Source: Erythrocercus mccallii
Lineage: Eukaryota; Chordata; Aves; Passeriformes; Dicruridae
Assembly (NCBI GenBank): GCA_013397435.1
Contig: VZRG01000005.1
Coordinates: forward strand, 457,508 to 521,507
Reading direction: 5' to 3'
Length of the DNA: 64,000 bases
Shown here: piece after piece, positions 13,201 to 25,305 of the stretch
How the letters are laid out: every line of letters starts with the position of its first letter
Numbering within the stretch: the stretch's first letter is position 1
Notes under the pieces: generated by a model
Seen by the model: only the letters and a program-made list of their open reading frames with translations
The model's database searches: none
What the model was told of the DNA's origin: nothing
Made by a program: the position numbers and the translations under genes

Positions 13201-16200
13201 CCTCCCCCTGTTTCCCACTGCTCTGTGAAGAAAAAATGTGACTCTTAGGGGGTTGCAGGGAACAGCACAGTCAAGAAAATTCTTTGTATTTTTAAGAAGT
13301 GGGATGATGGCTCTTTTGCCGAAGGTAAAACTTGTTTTGAGCAGTAGGGGGCATGGAGAGTGTTTGTAAGCATAACTGCAGGCTGAAAAACTTAAGTCTT
13401 ACTTCCTTCTACACCTTCTTCCCAAGGGCAGAGGGGAGGTCAAAAGTCAGCTTCAAGTGTGTTGCATTGCTCTTTTCTAAATCTCCCAGCTCTTGGGGGT
13501 CTGATTTTTCAATGAGAAGTGGGCAGTGCTAGGATGAAACACTTATCCTTTTGTGAGTTACAATGTCATGTGCTTTAAAAGAACAATTCCTATAATTACA
13601 CTTATATTCAGATGTTATTCAGACATTTTAGCTCAGTAGCCTGGGATTCTGCAGCTCAGCCTGTGGTCTCAGGGGAGGCCAGTGCTTTAGGATGAGGACT
13701 TGCACCCTCTTTTACACTCCTGTTCTCTTCTGCAGCATTCTTTTTACTCCTAATATTTGAATTGCTATTACCCCCAAACAGAGGCTTGTAAGAAAGGATT
13801 TTGGCACAAGAGGCTTCTGGCATATTATTTCCTCCTTTGTACTCCCCAAAGGATGGGATCCCTTAATCTCCTGATTTATTTGGAGCCAGCCTCCCTGCTG
13901 CTGAGGGAGGGATGTGAAGCTTTTCTGCCATCATCCCTTTCAGATACGCTCCTGGAATGTGCCACTAATCACGAGGAAGAGTTTCCCCTTCCTGTTGGCT
14001 GTTGCTCAATGCTCTTTGGTTTGCTCTGGGTCGTGCTTCTGACTGGTATCATTGAGGCCTTCAAATTGGAGCTGTTCCTTCATTTCCTTGTGTCTGGAGA
14101 CAGTTTTTGAAATAAGCCTATTCTGCCTTGCTTCCATTATCTTGGTAAGGTCGCTGGCACAGCCTGTAGTCTGTCCCCAATTTGCCTGCATCCAGAGCTC
14201 CTGGTTCTTCTCTTGTTTCTAAAACCACCTGAAATACATTGCAAAAGGGGAGGAGTCGCTGGAAGGTTCTGTACCTTCCTTTGCTTCAGTGCTGGACCCT
14301 GATGTGGGTTGTTGAAGACGTGAATTCCTGACCCTGCGACAGTATTTGTTGTATTTGTGGTAGCAAAGAATCTGAGTTCCCAAGTTTACTCTCCATCTAC
14401 AGGAAGGCAGCAATGCTGTTGTAGACATGCACCTTCAGTCACAAATATGCTGTGTGTCCCTTCAGATTTGCATCATGAACTCAAGAGGAGAAATAACTCA
14501 TAGTTTCTTATAGAGGGCTGATAGACTGCAACAGGGCCCTGACTTTTACCCATTTGTGCTTTTGTCCTTGGAAGAAGTGTCACTTTCTGCCCGTGGCTGC
14601 TGGCCCCAGGGAGCCTAGGCTGGGACTGTAAGCACTTTTTTTCAGGTCAATATGACGACCACAACAAAGTGCTCAAATCAGTTTTGGGAGCTTTTTTAAG
14701 ATACAAATTAATCTGAAATGCTGACTCCAGGCACTACCAGTAATGTCACGCAGGCATGAATGGTGGTCTGGGAGATGGCAGAGATGTGGTTCCTCACTCT
14801 TTCTCCAATGAACGTGGTCACCTAGGAGGAGAAACTCCATCAAAACATCTGTCCAGTTTGTGGGGGTTTACCCAGAATGCTCCTAGGGATTATTACAAAT
14901 ATGTGCTACTAATTTCACAATGGTTGCAGTAGTAAAACCAATTTTTGTCTAAATAAATGCTTCTGTGTGTAGTGTTGCATGTGAGTGTTATTAGGTGAAC
15001 AGATACATTAAAGTCAGTCAAGTTCAAATTTATCAGTCTTCTTAGACATACCATGAGTAGTGTTCTGGTGAGGTGAAATGGGGTGATTGGGTATTTAAAT
15101 TGCATAGCAGTAGCATAGCTGCTTACAGTACCAAAGGACAATAGTGAATTTTCAGTTATTCCTTGTTACTTGTAAGTGATGAAATAAAACAGTAATCTGA
15201 TGCTTTTCTTCTTTCCTGTATATTTTTCAAGGAACAGGATAATTTCAATTGCAATGGAATTTGCTTACTCTGACTAATATTAAATGCTAACTAACATCAT
15301 CTGCTCCATGCTATAAACACATTTTGACATAGTTTCATTACTGCCTCATAATCAGTAAGATTTGCTACTTACTTGAGAGTGGGAACCAAAGTTTGCTTCT
15401 ATTTGGCAGATTTTATTAAAATCTGATAACTTTCAGGACCACAATAAATTAAGGCTGTATGCAGGGAATTTGTACAAATATACGTAACCCTACATGTTAT
15501 TAACTACTCATAAAACTTAATTAGTTACTTAATTACCTACTAATAAAACTTATGGCTCTCCAAACTGTGTTTTGTCAGTGGTGGTCAGTTTGCATCAGGC
15601 TTCAGGGTTCAGCTATAGTGAGGATTTCCAAAGAGAAGTATAAAATTAGGGCACATTATGGAAAGCCTTGAAGTTGCCTCAAGTCTTCTAGGCTGACATG
15701 GGGTTTTGTGGCACCCTTCAGTGAAGCACATATTATTTCTTATGCAGCCTTGCTGAAAAGTGAAAGTCAGTGCTTCACATCTGCTTACAGCATTGTGTAA
15801 GATGAACTGACATTTCAGGTAAATGTTTGGAATAATTCTGTGGTGGTCAGTGATCAATGGCACAAACTTTCAGCAGAGCATTGGCCCAAAGGTTTGGGAC
15901 TTAGTGATCTGAAAGCCACTGTGCAGAACACAGCCTTGTTCTGAATAAATGTCAGGAGTGCAGATTGTGATGGGGGAACAGAAGATATTGCCCAGAATAC
16001 CATGTAACTCTTCAGAGCTTTTCTTTACTTATTTATTCTGTAAATGTAGACTTCAATTCCTGTCCACTCTTGAGAATAAAAAATTGCTTGAGGAAACTCT
16101 TGAGTGCAATTTTATTTCTCAGCTTTGGAATATGTGAAGTCTGTATATTTAAATAAGAAACTAGGTTTCATAAAGGTATATGGTTACTATACATCAGCAA

Positions 16201-18535
16201 ATTTTGTATGATTTCCTGTCCTGTGCTTGGGTTGATTTTTGTGTGTTAAACCTGTGGATCTTATATTATAATCCATTCAGAAAGAAAATTCTTTGAATAG
16301 AGAATTTCCAGTCTTTCAGGGGAACCCAAGAGACTTACATGAAGTTGTTGTCTTTGTGGATGATGTTGTTTTCTAGCATTTGCAGAGAGAAGTCTCTTGT
16401 TTGTCCTAACTCAAATGTAAACACGTTCTTCCTGACAGATTTCTAACAGGAAGTGTTGGACCACTATGCCACAACAGCTCTCAGATATAAAGATAGTTAC
16501 CCCCATATCCTTGTTTGACCCTGTAAATAAAATTCGGATATACCTTTGATGTAATTGGCCACACTATAGTTAACTTCTCCAGTAAAATGTAATGTTTTTG
16601 CCAGGTGCAGGGCAAGGGAGGAAGCAATAAGGGGGGTTAATGGGGAGAACGGAATTGATTATAGGTGGTATAAATTTCAGATGATGTAAAGTACAGGGAA
16701 ACCAGTGATTAAAGACCTGGATAGTTCTACACAATTGACTTACACTCTGGAGTAGTGTTCTCCAAATTACAAAACCAATCAAGCACCCTAATTGCCTTCA
16801 TTCAAAACCAGTCACCAATTTGATTCTGTCACCAGCCAAATAAATCAGGTAGCGTGAGTGTCAGGGAATGCAGAACTGAGACCCAGCCAGATCTTATATA
16901 AACCTAACAACAGTGTATTAAATCCATGGTCAGGGGAGACTTGCAATTCTCACTTTGGAGCAGCATCTCCTTTCAGCTTTCTGTGACATGGCAAGTGTAG
17001 GACTGCAAAGCTCCAGCTCTGAATGCCAACCCCAGATATGATGGTGTGGCTTTACAATGGCTGTGGTGTAAGCAAGGCCTGAACTGGGCCTTTACTTTGT
17101 AGTGTCTGCTTTTATTAGGATTTTTTTGTAAAAGGCTCTAATGGGATTTACTTTGCTCCCATTGAATCAAACTGTTACTGACATTAGTGAGAGCAAGTTC
17201 AGACCCCAGTTAGCTTTTCTCTGTTGCTGTAAAAGCATTTATTGGTTTCTTCTAGTGGAGTGGAGTGAATTCTTTTTTCATCTTCAGCATGCATTCTCTT
17301 TGTCTGCTTCTGTGTGCAAAAATTCCTTACTTGAAAATCTCACTCTATTTCAGCATGCCTGTAAATGGGAAATGGAGCTGTATGACAGTTTTGGATCTGA
17401 ATAACTATGCTGAATAACTATGGAAACAAAGGTGGCACTGCCTGAAGAGTCTTTCCTTGGAAGAAGGGATAAACTTCTCTCTAGCTGTCAGTAAGACAGA
17501 ATAGCCATTAAAAATTCTCCAAACCCAATCTGACTGTCAGTTTAGGAGGTACAGTCACAGATAGGCAGTGAAAGATCTTGTTGGTCAAACAACAGAAGTT
17601 AAAAGCAAATAGTTTTAACACATGCTTGGAGCAGAATAGTAAATGTTTGCCACTGGTGGGACCATGTAAGAAGTCTTGTAACAAATTATGACCACTATAC
17701 ACAGGAATCTAATGTGAAGCATAAAGATTGAATTCTCCAATATGAAAAAAGGCTAAATTTAATAGAATTTAGAAAACTTCCAGGTCTTTCAAATGTGAAC
17801 AAGAGGACAGTGCAGAATACTGACAAAATGACAGAATAAACCTGAAAAGGAGGTACAGAACATTTCACTAATACAAGAAAAGCTAGGAATGCCATGCTGA
17901 AGACTTGACCCATCTCTCTAATTCTGCTAGTAATAAAAGAACATGGACATCTGATTTCTGACAAAATATAAAGGCACTCCATAAAAATAAAGTAATACTT
18001 TATGCAGAAAATATTAAACTTGTGATATTTTGACAGGAGAAAACACATTGTGGTTATTATGACCGGTACCTACTGCCTTTACAAAGATGTAAATACAAAA
18101 GTAATTAATTCTTTGGTTGTAATATATAAATGTATCTTAAAAAAAAATCCTGTGCTGATGAATAGCATTACTTAGCTTTACAGGTGTTTAATAGTGTTTG
18201 TTTTCTGAGTTCTCTAATAGATTACCTTTAAACTCGTGAACAGGATTCCAGATTCTAAAACAATTTACTGTAAAAGATTTACTGTAAGTGTCTGGAAAAA
18301 TATATTTCCTGTTGTCGAATGTTTTCTGAAGTCACTGGAAGATGCTCTCCTTGACTTCCTTTGGCTGTCAGGCCAAATGCACTGTTCTAAAATAGCAAAA
18401 AATTGAAGATACAAGAAACTTGCAACCAGTTTCAAGTAAGCAAACATTGTAATAACCTGTGAATTCTGGTCAATTTTGTGAAATCGCTGTATTCAGTTCA
18501 AGGCTTCATGTCTGTAGGTATGTCATTTCTGAGCT
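10268..18535. other. Noncoding DNA, no gene seen
   Basis: Largely unique-looking sequence. A T-rich patch lies at 13117-13152 and includes a 14-T run. The 117-codon open frame at 13757-14110 and another at 17695-18048 (minus) lack splice signals, family motifs and a plausible context, and I treat them as chance. No CR1 or LTR piece could be named here. Confidence 0.45.
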
Positions 18536-19310
18536 TGGACAGGGGAGAGAAAAAGAGTGGCATGCCTGTGTTGGACACGACTGCATATGCAGGACTTGGT
18601 CCAGGAGGAAGGAAGCTGGCTGCAAAGAAGATATGCATGACTTGGTAGAGAAGTCAAAGGAAGGCCAATAAAGACTTTTTTTAGGAAGGTCTGACCTAAG
18701 CAAAGACAATACTTGAGACTGTTTGAAAAAGCAGAACAATTTCTTGGCTGTCTGTACTGTTGTTTCTTGAGCTTGTTGGCCTGCCTGTTGGCTGCCAAAG
18801 AGATGAACTGAGAAAAAGATAATTAAAATTATGAGTAGGAGATAACCTCATGCTCTTAGAGGATGAACAGGAGGGAAACAGGCCCACTGAAACCTCGTGG
18901 TGATTGGACAATGTGCAGGTAAGTAAGGTGCTATTTCTGTAAAGAAACATAGAACTGCTGGGCTGAAAGCGAACAAAGAAGGCAAGGAAGGAAACTGGAG
19001 ACTCTTTTCCCAAGAGGTATGGTGAATGCCTGCTCAGAAAACCCCTAGGCTGGGGTTGGCTCTGCTCAAATGCAAGTATCTCGCTCACTCCTGCAAGTTT
19101 CTCATCCAAAACGCAAAAAGTACTGATCTACTGGGAGAACCTGGAAAAGAGAGTGGAGTCTGACGAGCATGAAGAAGCCCTTCCCCCCACCAGCCCGCCC
19201 TCTTCGTGTGCTGAGGGGAGTGTGGAGAATTTCTTCTGAAAAGTGGTATTGTAAGCTGGACAGAGGAAGGAATTGAGTGCATCTCTGCATGAAATCTAAT
19301 TGCATAGTAA
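18536..19310. mobile_element. Possible old solo LTR / ERV-derived block
   Basis: This stretch is visibly different from its AT-rich flanks: purine-rich and moderately GC-rich on the + strand. It has an AATAAA-type signal in 'ccaataaagacttttttt' near 18664-18681 and a perfect 12-bp palindrome CTGCATATGCAG at 18581-18592. A C-rich patch lies near 19180-19202. A consensus-like donor GCAG|GTAAGTAAG follows near 18918. Stop-poor frames occur on both strands (up to 137 codons at 18696-19109, minus), which fits a compositionally distinct insert better than a gene. The pattern of moderate length, an internal polyadenylation signal and no coding domain suggests a decayed LTR, possibly ERVL-like. Termini and target-site duplication were not identified. 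An untranslated or noncoding transcript is an alternative. Confidence 0.3.
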
Positions 19311-19776
19311 ATATTTTTTCTTTCTCTTTTCACTTGTACCCTTTCTGCTACTTTCTCTTCCCATATCCTGATTTTCATTCCTTCATAGTCTCTCACTTCT
19401 CTTCCATTCTGATTTCATGTCATTTCATCATTACTATCCTCTTTTGCTCAGATTTTGGAAACATTTCTATCTTTTTGCTAAATATACCAGTGCTGTAGTC
19501 TCTTTGCCTTTCTCCTCTAAATGACCACATTCTGGACCCTGTGTTCATCTCCCTGGCCCAAATTCTTAGCCATGCTGAGGTGACTCCTTCTCTCGTCACA
19601 TCCTCAGACATGTAGAGCACTCAATCTTATGTGGAGTTTAAAGAAAAAAGCCATAGGTGCATATATCCATTTCCTTCTTGCAGCAGGCAGCCAATTCTGT
19701 GGAGGCAACATTACCACGAATAAGACTCTGTCCTGCCAAAACCTGAGACAGTCTCAAGCTTTGCTTCTCTTTTTAG

Positions 19777-20019
19777 AGGAACAAACGTGTGCAACATATT
19801 GATCTTTCATACCCCTCAGAAAAATCTCAGTGGTTTTATGGTGACTGGCCTGAAAGATCTGGTTTTGCAGGATGTGAACAAAGAATTCCAGATTTCAGTC
19901 TGCAGGCAGATGGACCTTTAAACAAAACTCCCAGCACAGCGGGGACATCTGTTACAATTTGTGATCCACAAACTTTAAGGATACTCAAAATTCAGCTATG
20001 GGGCTCAATCCTTAGCTAG
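19777..20019 (+). CDS. Possible 3'-terminal coding exon, unassigned
   Basis: A strong pyrimidine tract and AG (TTTGCTTCTCTTTTTAG, to 19776) precede an open frame in phase 0. It runs 80 codons to a TAG at 20017-20019. The peptide begins RNKRVQHIDLSYPSEKSQWF. It has an aromatic cluster (WFYGDWP) and a Ser/Thr/Pro stretch ending in VTICDPQ, a more protein-like mix than most chance frames here. I saw no good internal donor, so it would have to be a terminal or alternative last exon. An AATAAA hexamer near 20254 could serve as a polyadenylation signal. The frame length alone is within the chance range and I recognise no family. It shares strand and entry phase with the exon at 37812, but the stop rules out simple joining. 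Confidence 0.22.
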   Translation, partial: RNKRVQHIDLSYPSEKSQWFYGDWPERSGFAGCEQRIPDFSLQADGPLNKTPSTAGTSVTICDPQTLRILKIQLWGSILS

Positions 20020-21731
20020 ACCCAGCAGGAGAAGTAAAAGACAAAGTCTGTGTGCTGTGAGATTTGCTGAGAGCTGAAATAGTTGCTGCAGCAAACTGGA
20101 TCTATGTGATTTTAACCTCGTGTTGTCTGGAGCATTGTTTGGACATCTTTTCTTCCAATTCTTTATCCTCCTGGCTAAGGAGTTGGGGACAGCAACAAGG
20201 AGCTTGGTGAAGCTGTTAGAGGGATACTATAGATCAGAATGATATTTTTAGAAATAAATCCTTCCTGAAACAGTGCCAATGGCAATTTTTCATTCACCCT
20301 ATGGAAGCAGGAGCCAGCCCAGTTGTTTGCATTTACATTTAACACCTTCTTCATCTTCTGTTGGGAGTTAAAGGGTACCAAATAATTTTTGTCCCTGGTG
20401 TTGAGTGTTGGAGACTACAGAACTGTTTCTACCCTACTTTAAAAAAGGCTCATCAGCTGCCGAATGATCCGCATTTATGAAAAAATAATAATTTTCTATT
20501 AAGTACTGGGAAATAATTTATTCAATACATCTTTTTTTTACTATTTTCAGGGTTTTCTAGAAAAGTCATATGACTCTTTTCATTGCAGTGGTCATTTCTG
20601 ATGGCATTGCTAGCATTTGTGCAGACATTACATGAGGTTTTAAAATGTTAATTACTAGTTGGGATTTTTTTTCCCCATGAAAGGTTAATAATAAGGGTCA
20701 TTTAAGAAAGGTCTTAAGTACTTTGCCTTTTTTGTCACTCATTAAATGAGTATGCTTTCTTTTCTTCAACTTAATTGTTCCAGCAAATACTCCTTCAACT
20801 GGATTCCTTACAAACATTAAGTGAATTGAGGAATTCAAGGAGCTTTGCTTAGATGCTCACAGTGTGTTTTACTTGGACAGATAGGACAAACATGAAATTC
20901 ATAGGACTGTGTGGCTGGCACACCACATGCTATATTTCCAAAGAATTCTATCTTTAGTCTCCCTGTTCCTGATGCTTTTAGACGTGAATTAGTATCATGT
21001 TTATAGAAGTTCTGAACTAGTATCTGTGAATATTTAAAAAAAAATAAATCCAGAAGGTGCAAATTTATAGGCAAGCAGAGCCAAAGCAATTTCTATTTCT
21101 TCTTTTGGCAAATATTTAGGAGAAATATTTAGATATTTTAAGTTCTGCTTGACAAGTTTCCCTTAATATCTCAGGTTCTTCTATCCGTAATTGCTGGTGT
21201 CACAGCTTTTCCACAGTTGTGCTCCTGCCAGCAATGGTTTCGAAAAGCTGTCTGTAATCTAAAACTTTATTTTGAAATTCATTTCATGGGGTATACCTGG
21301 CAAGAAGTCAAAGTGCTTCATTATGTGATCTTTCCACTTTCTGCACTACACAATATGCCTATAGCTTTCCTAACTGTTCTTTCAGGGGTTGGCTCTCCCC
21401 ACCTCCCAGATCTGTCTCCACATGATCCGACCTTTCTCATTCTGGGGTAGAAATGTGGAAATACAGTGTGAATATTAATTTAGCAACTGAATTGTGTTCT
21501 CTGGAGACAACCTTCTCTCTTAGATATAGTAGGGGAAAAAAATGATTTAACATCTGCTGGTGTCAGACTGATGCTTCATTGCCTCCCTTCGGAAGAAGTA
21601 AAAAAGTAGGTCTTCTAATCACCTCTTCCTGTTTCTCCCTAGTTTGGGGTAACATTAATTAAAAGGAAGAAACTTGTGCTGTGTGGATAATACACTCAGA
21701 ATGACTCAGCCCTTTTCTGACCTTTATGGAA
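20020..21731. other. Noncoding DNA, no gene seen
   Basis: If the segment just upstream is a last exon, the first few hundred bases would be its 3' UTR. Otherwise nothing recognisable is present. Short frames on either strand are chance length. Confidence 0.4.
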
Positions 21732-21794
21732 TATTCAATAGAGGAAACTTACTGTTTTTCACAGTGACCTATAGTGGGTTTTATCTATTGAATA
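21732..21794. repeat. Inverted repeat, 11-bp arms
   Basis: TATTCAATAGA at 21732-21742 is perfectly complementary in reverse to TCTATTGAATA at 21784-21794, with 41 bases between. It sits in a stretch of non-repetitive, homeodomain-site-like sequence ('aattacctaatg' near 21837-21848) that might be regulatory. The arm length is only slightly above chance expectation for AT-rich DNA. Confidence 0.6.
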
Positions 21795-24700
21795 GTTAAT
21801 ATTAGGTGCAGTGTCCCGTGATTGTGCAGCTCCCATAATTACCTAATGTTATTTGTAGATATCATTAAGCAAGTATAGTGTTTCTCTCCTTGCATAACCA
21901 TGTCTGTGTGGAAATGTTCCCAGCTGGTTCTCTGCCATTTTCAAAATTTCTCCCATGTTTAGTCATCTGTAGATTATTTTTCAGATTATCACCTTTTTCT
22001 TTGTGGATACTTAAAAACAAATACATTGCTCTTTGTAGACTTTAAATTCTACTGGTAAGAGGGAAAAACCTGAATTGTGCATTCATTGGGAAAGTTGTCA
22101 ATTACTAAGCGGAAAGAGGGCTACTCCTGGGGGTTTCCATTTGCCAAATTGCCATAAAAGATCTTTTTCTTAGAAAATACTAAACTCATATAAGATGCTA
22201 GCAGATTGTGCTTACAAGAACATGTGTATGTCTTTCTCTTTGAAAATTTCTCTTTTAAACCCTTTTTTTGTTGCTGCTGCTCAGTTTGGGACTTTAGCAT
22301 AAATTCTCATTTCCCAGCTAACATCTATGATCAGTCCAGCTGGAGCATGCTTATGACTGTTTTGCTTTATATTTAATAATATTTAATATCAGTAACAATG
22401 ATTTATTATTATTAAAATGCAAAGTCTGCCTTTGAGAAACTACTCTTCAACCTATACATTCAAGTTTTAGTAGTTAAAAAAGTTCACTATCTCTCTTAAA
22501 AAAGTTATAAATTCATGGATATCAATCTCAGCATAACTCAGTGAACCCTGAAGAGGGAAAAAAAGATAAGTAAAAACCAGTAAAGTTTATATCAACCCTT
22601 AAAATCAGTGGAGATGTTTGTGCTTCTTATCAGAGGCAATTAATAATAGTAGATTTTTTCATGTTAGGCATTTGGTTACTGAGGCTTTGTAGGCCATTAT
22701 AAACCTCAAATTCTTTTATTGCCCATTTAGTCTTGTAGTTTAAATTGCTGGTTTTTTTCCTGAGAGTCAAATTATGAGGATACATATTATCAGATGGGGA
22801 TTCTACATATATTGACCTAACTATAAACTTCAAGCAATATCTAAAGAGAGAGAAGTGAAAAAAGTTTCACAAGAAGTGTGAGGAAATAAGAGAGGAATGG
22901 AAGAGCTATGAGGACAATGGAAATGGATGTCCAGGAATAGTCTGAAGCTGATGATAAGTGAAAATCTAGATGCTAGTTGCTTACTTACTTTGTCTGCAGA
23001 TTCTTGAGCTTCTCTAGTCAAATGTGTTTAAATACAGATTACACAACCAGTTCTTTCTGTTCTGTCATCTTTTTTCATGGGTTTTTTAAAAAAAGGTACA
23101 ATGGATTACTCACTTTTTGAAAAATTAGCCCTAATAGAAAGTAAATAGAAGTAGGAAGCATACTGAAGGAGGAAGCAAGACAGTGAAATAGTTCAGTCAT
23201 TTGTTCCTGTTGTTGAGTCTTCTGTTTCCAGACCTCAGCTGCACCAGTATTTCCTCCAGGAAGTAAGAGACATAATGAATGTGTGTGTTTTTTCCAAAAA
23301 TGAGTTTATTAAAAGAAGAAGGTCAATAGGGCTCCTTGCAATTTGCAACCCTGTTACCATAGAGGTAGCACACTGCCAAGCACCTAGAAACACTATTGAC
23401 TTCCCTTAAATTCAGAAATTTTGCATCATACAGTATTGATTGATTTATTTATTTTCAAGCATGGAAAAGCACAAGGGAGGGAAATGCATAATCTGATGCT
23501 GTGTTTTAGAGATTAGCATAGTGGAATTCTCATGTAAAGGTCAAATGGGGCCATATGCACCCTCTGGTTTTGATTGCTGTATCACAGCGATCGATGCAGC
23601 AAGGCCGTATCAGACCATTAAACATCTCTCGTTCCATGAGCCATTGCTAAATGCTTCAGAACAAGGTGCAAGATATACTGTGCATAATAAGAGTAGAATA
23701 TCCTGCTCAGAGAGTATTAATCTTTCTAGCTTTCTTGTATAGCCTGCATCATGAAGATTTATGTCCTTTTAAAATGAACAACAAAGTCCCCCCTTTCCTA
23801 TCTAAACCTCCATCTTTTTGTTCTTGCAAAGAAATAAAGTTTTTATCTTCAGCACAGAATCAATTCCATTAGATATTTAAGTCCTTCAAATGAAAATCTT
23901 TTCTATGGTTCTAATACTGTAGCAAATCCTCTGAGCTCCTGTAGACTTCTCCCTGTGCTTACAGCTGTGCATATGCTTATGGTTCTTGGTGCACTGGGAC
24001 CTTGGCATCCAGAACAAAACTGACATCCAGGGCCTGAATGACACTTCGTAAAGTTATCAAATTTTTGCAGATGAATGGTCATCAGAATCTTGTCAAACTG
24101 TATGACTCTGATGTTAAAGAGACAGATAAACACTATTTCTGCTTCACCTAACAAATTTGCTATTCTTTGATCCACTAGATGTGATCCATGAAATCAAATA
24201 ATTTCTTAAAATTTGTCTTACTAAATCTCAATTCTATTGTTTTTTATAGCATCTATATCCCTGTGTATCTTTACTTGACTTTGAGGATAGAAGAAAATAT
24301 TTACTTTTTTTAGAGTAGAATTTTCTGCTTCTTAAAAGTATTTTTAAACTAAAAATGTTTTTTCATCAACTAATTAAATTGTTTTGTATTAGTTTATAGT
24401 TTTGCTAGAGAGTTTTTTATGAATTACAATGTTTCTGACTCAAATCAGAATTTTAGGCAACAACAAAAAACTCCTCATGTATGTTCTATCAATTTGATCT
24501 ATCCATCTAAGTTAAAAATTCTTATTAGGAAAGTCACTGCAGAAAATATGCATTTTTCTGTATTATGGCCTAAGTAAGAGACCTGTAAAAAAGGTGGGTA
24601 ACCTCAAATCATAGTGTGACTAGCATCTATTCAGCATCCATTTAACATTTTTTATTTTGTATAAAGGTTGAAAATGCCATCAAATATTTCAACAGTTTAA

Positions 24701-25271
24701 GTCTGACTATTCCATTGCGCAGCAGTATCTGCAAACAATTTGGGTATAATGACAGTCTGCAGCAGATATTTCTGAAATTACAGGAGAGAGAGACATAAAT
24801 ATATTTGAATTATCTTCAATATTTAAGCTGTAGACTGTAATTTTTTTCCTGTGTCTTTCTGCATTCACATTACATAAAATCTTAGCAGCAGACAGTCAAA
24901 AATGATAATTGCCCTTTCCTCGTAAATAAATGTTTCTAGATATTTCTTTTAAAATACATAATTTTAAAAGAATGTTCCAAATGTTGTAACAAGGTGTTTT
25001 TACTTCAACATTTTCCCCTTATGTAATATAGACATAGATGTATACAGTAAATATACATAGCTGAATGAGATGAAGCAAAGCTCTATTATTATGATTCAGC
25101 TCCTTAAATTTACTTTCCTCATCTTTGCTTTTGTATGCCTTTAGATTTCTTAAATCCACCTAATTCATGGTTCTGCTTTCAGCTTCATTAAAAAATTATT
25201 CTGCCATTAGATTTAAACAAAATTGGAAGCATCCTCTGTGTTGTTCTGCCTCAGTTATTTATTCCACTTAA
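21795..25271. other. AT-rich noncoding DNA, no gene seen
   Basis: No exon with both splice sites and an open frame was found. On the minus strand, a GTAAGTAAG donor-like sequence near 22981-22992 follows a short Glu/Lys/Ser-rich open frame. It has no convincing acceptor, so it is not called. Confidence 0.45.
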
Positions 25272-25305
25272 TTATATGTATATATGAATTACATATATAT
25301 ATGTG
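25272..25305. repeat. AT/TATG low-complexity, hairpin-prone
   Basis: Alternating ATATGTATATATG and ACATATATATATGTG blocks flank a GAATT centre. The tract is self-complementary and near-palindromic. It is a simple-sequence feature with no sign of function. Confidence 0.8.

Noticed and set aside
13757..14110. 117-codon open frame, + strand, with hydrophobic C-terminal part
   Set aside because: No recognisable family, no promoter or splice context, and the composition follows the local bases.
18696..19109. 137-codon open frame, minus strand
   Set aside because: It lies inside the compositionally distinct LTR-like block, where several overlapping frames are open on both strands. This points to base composition, not coding.
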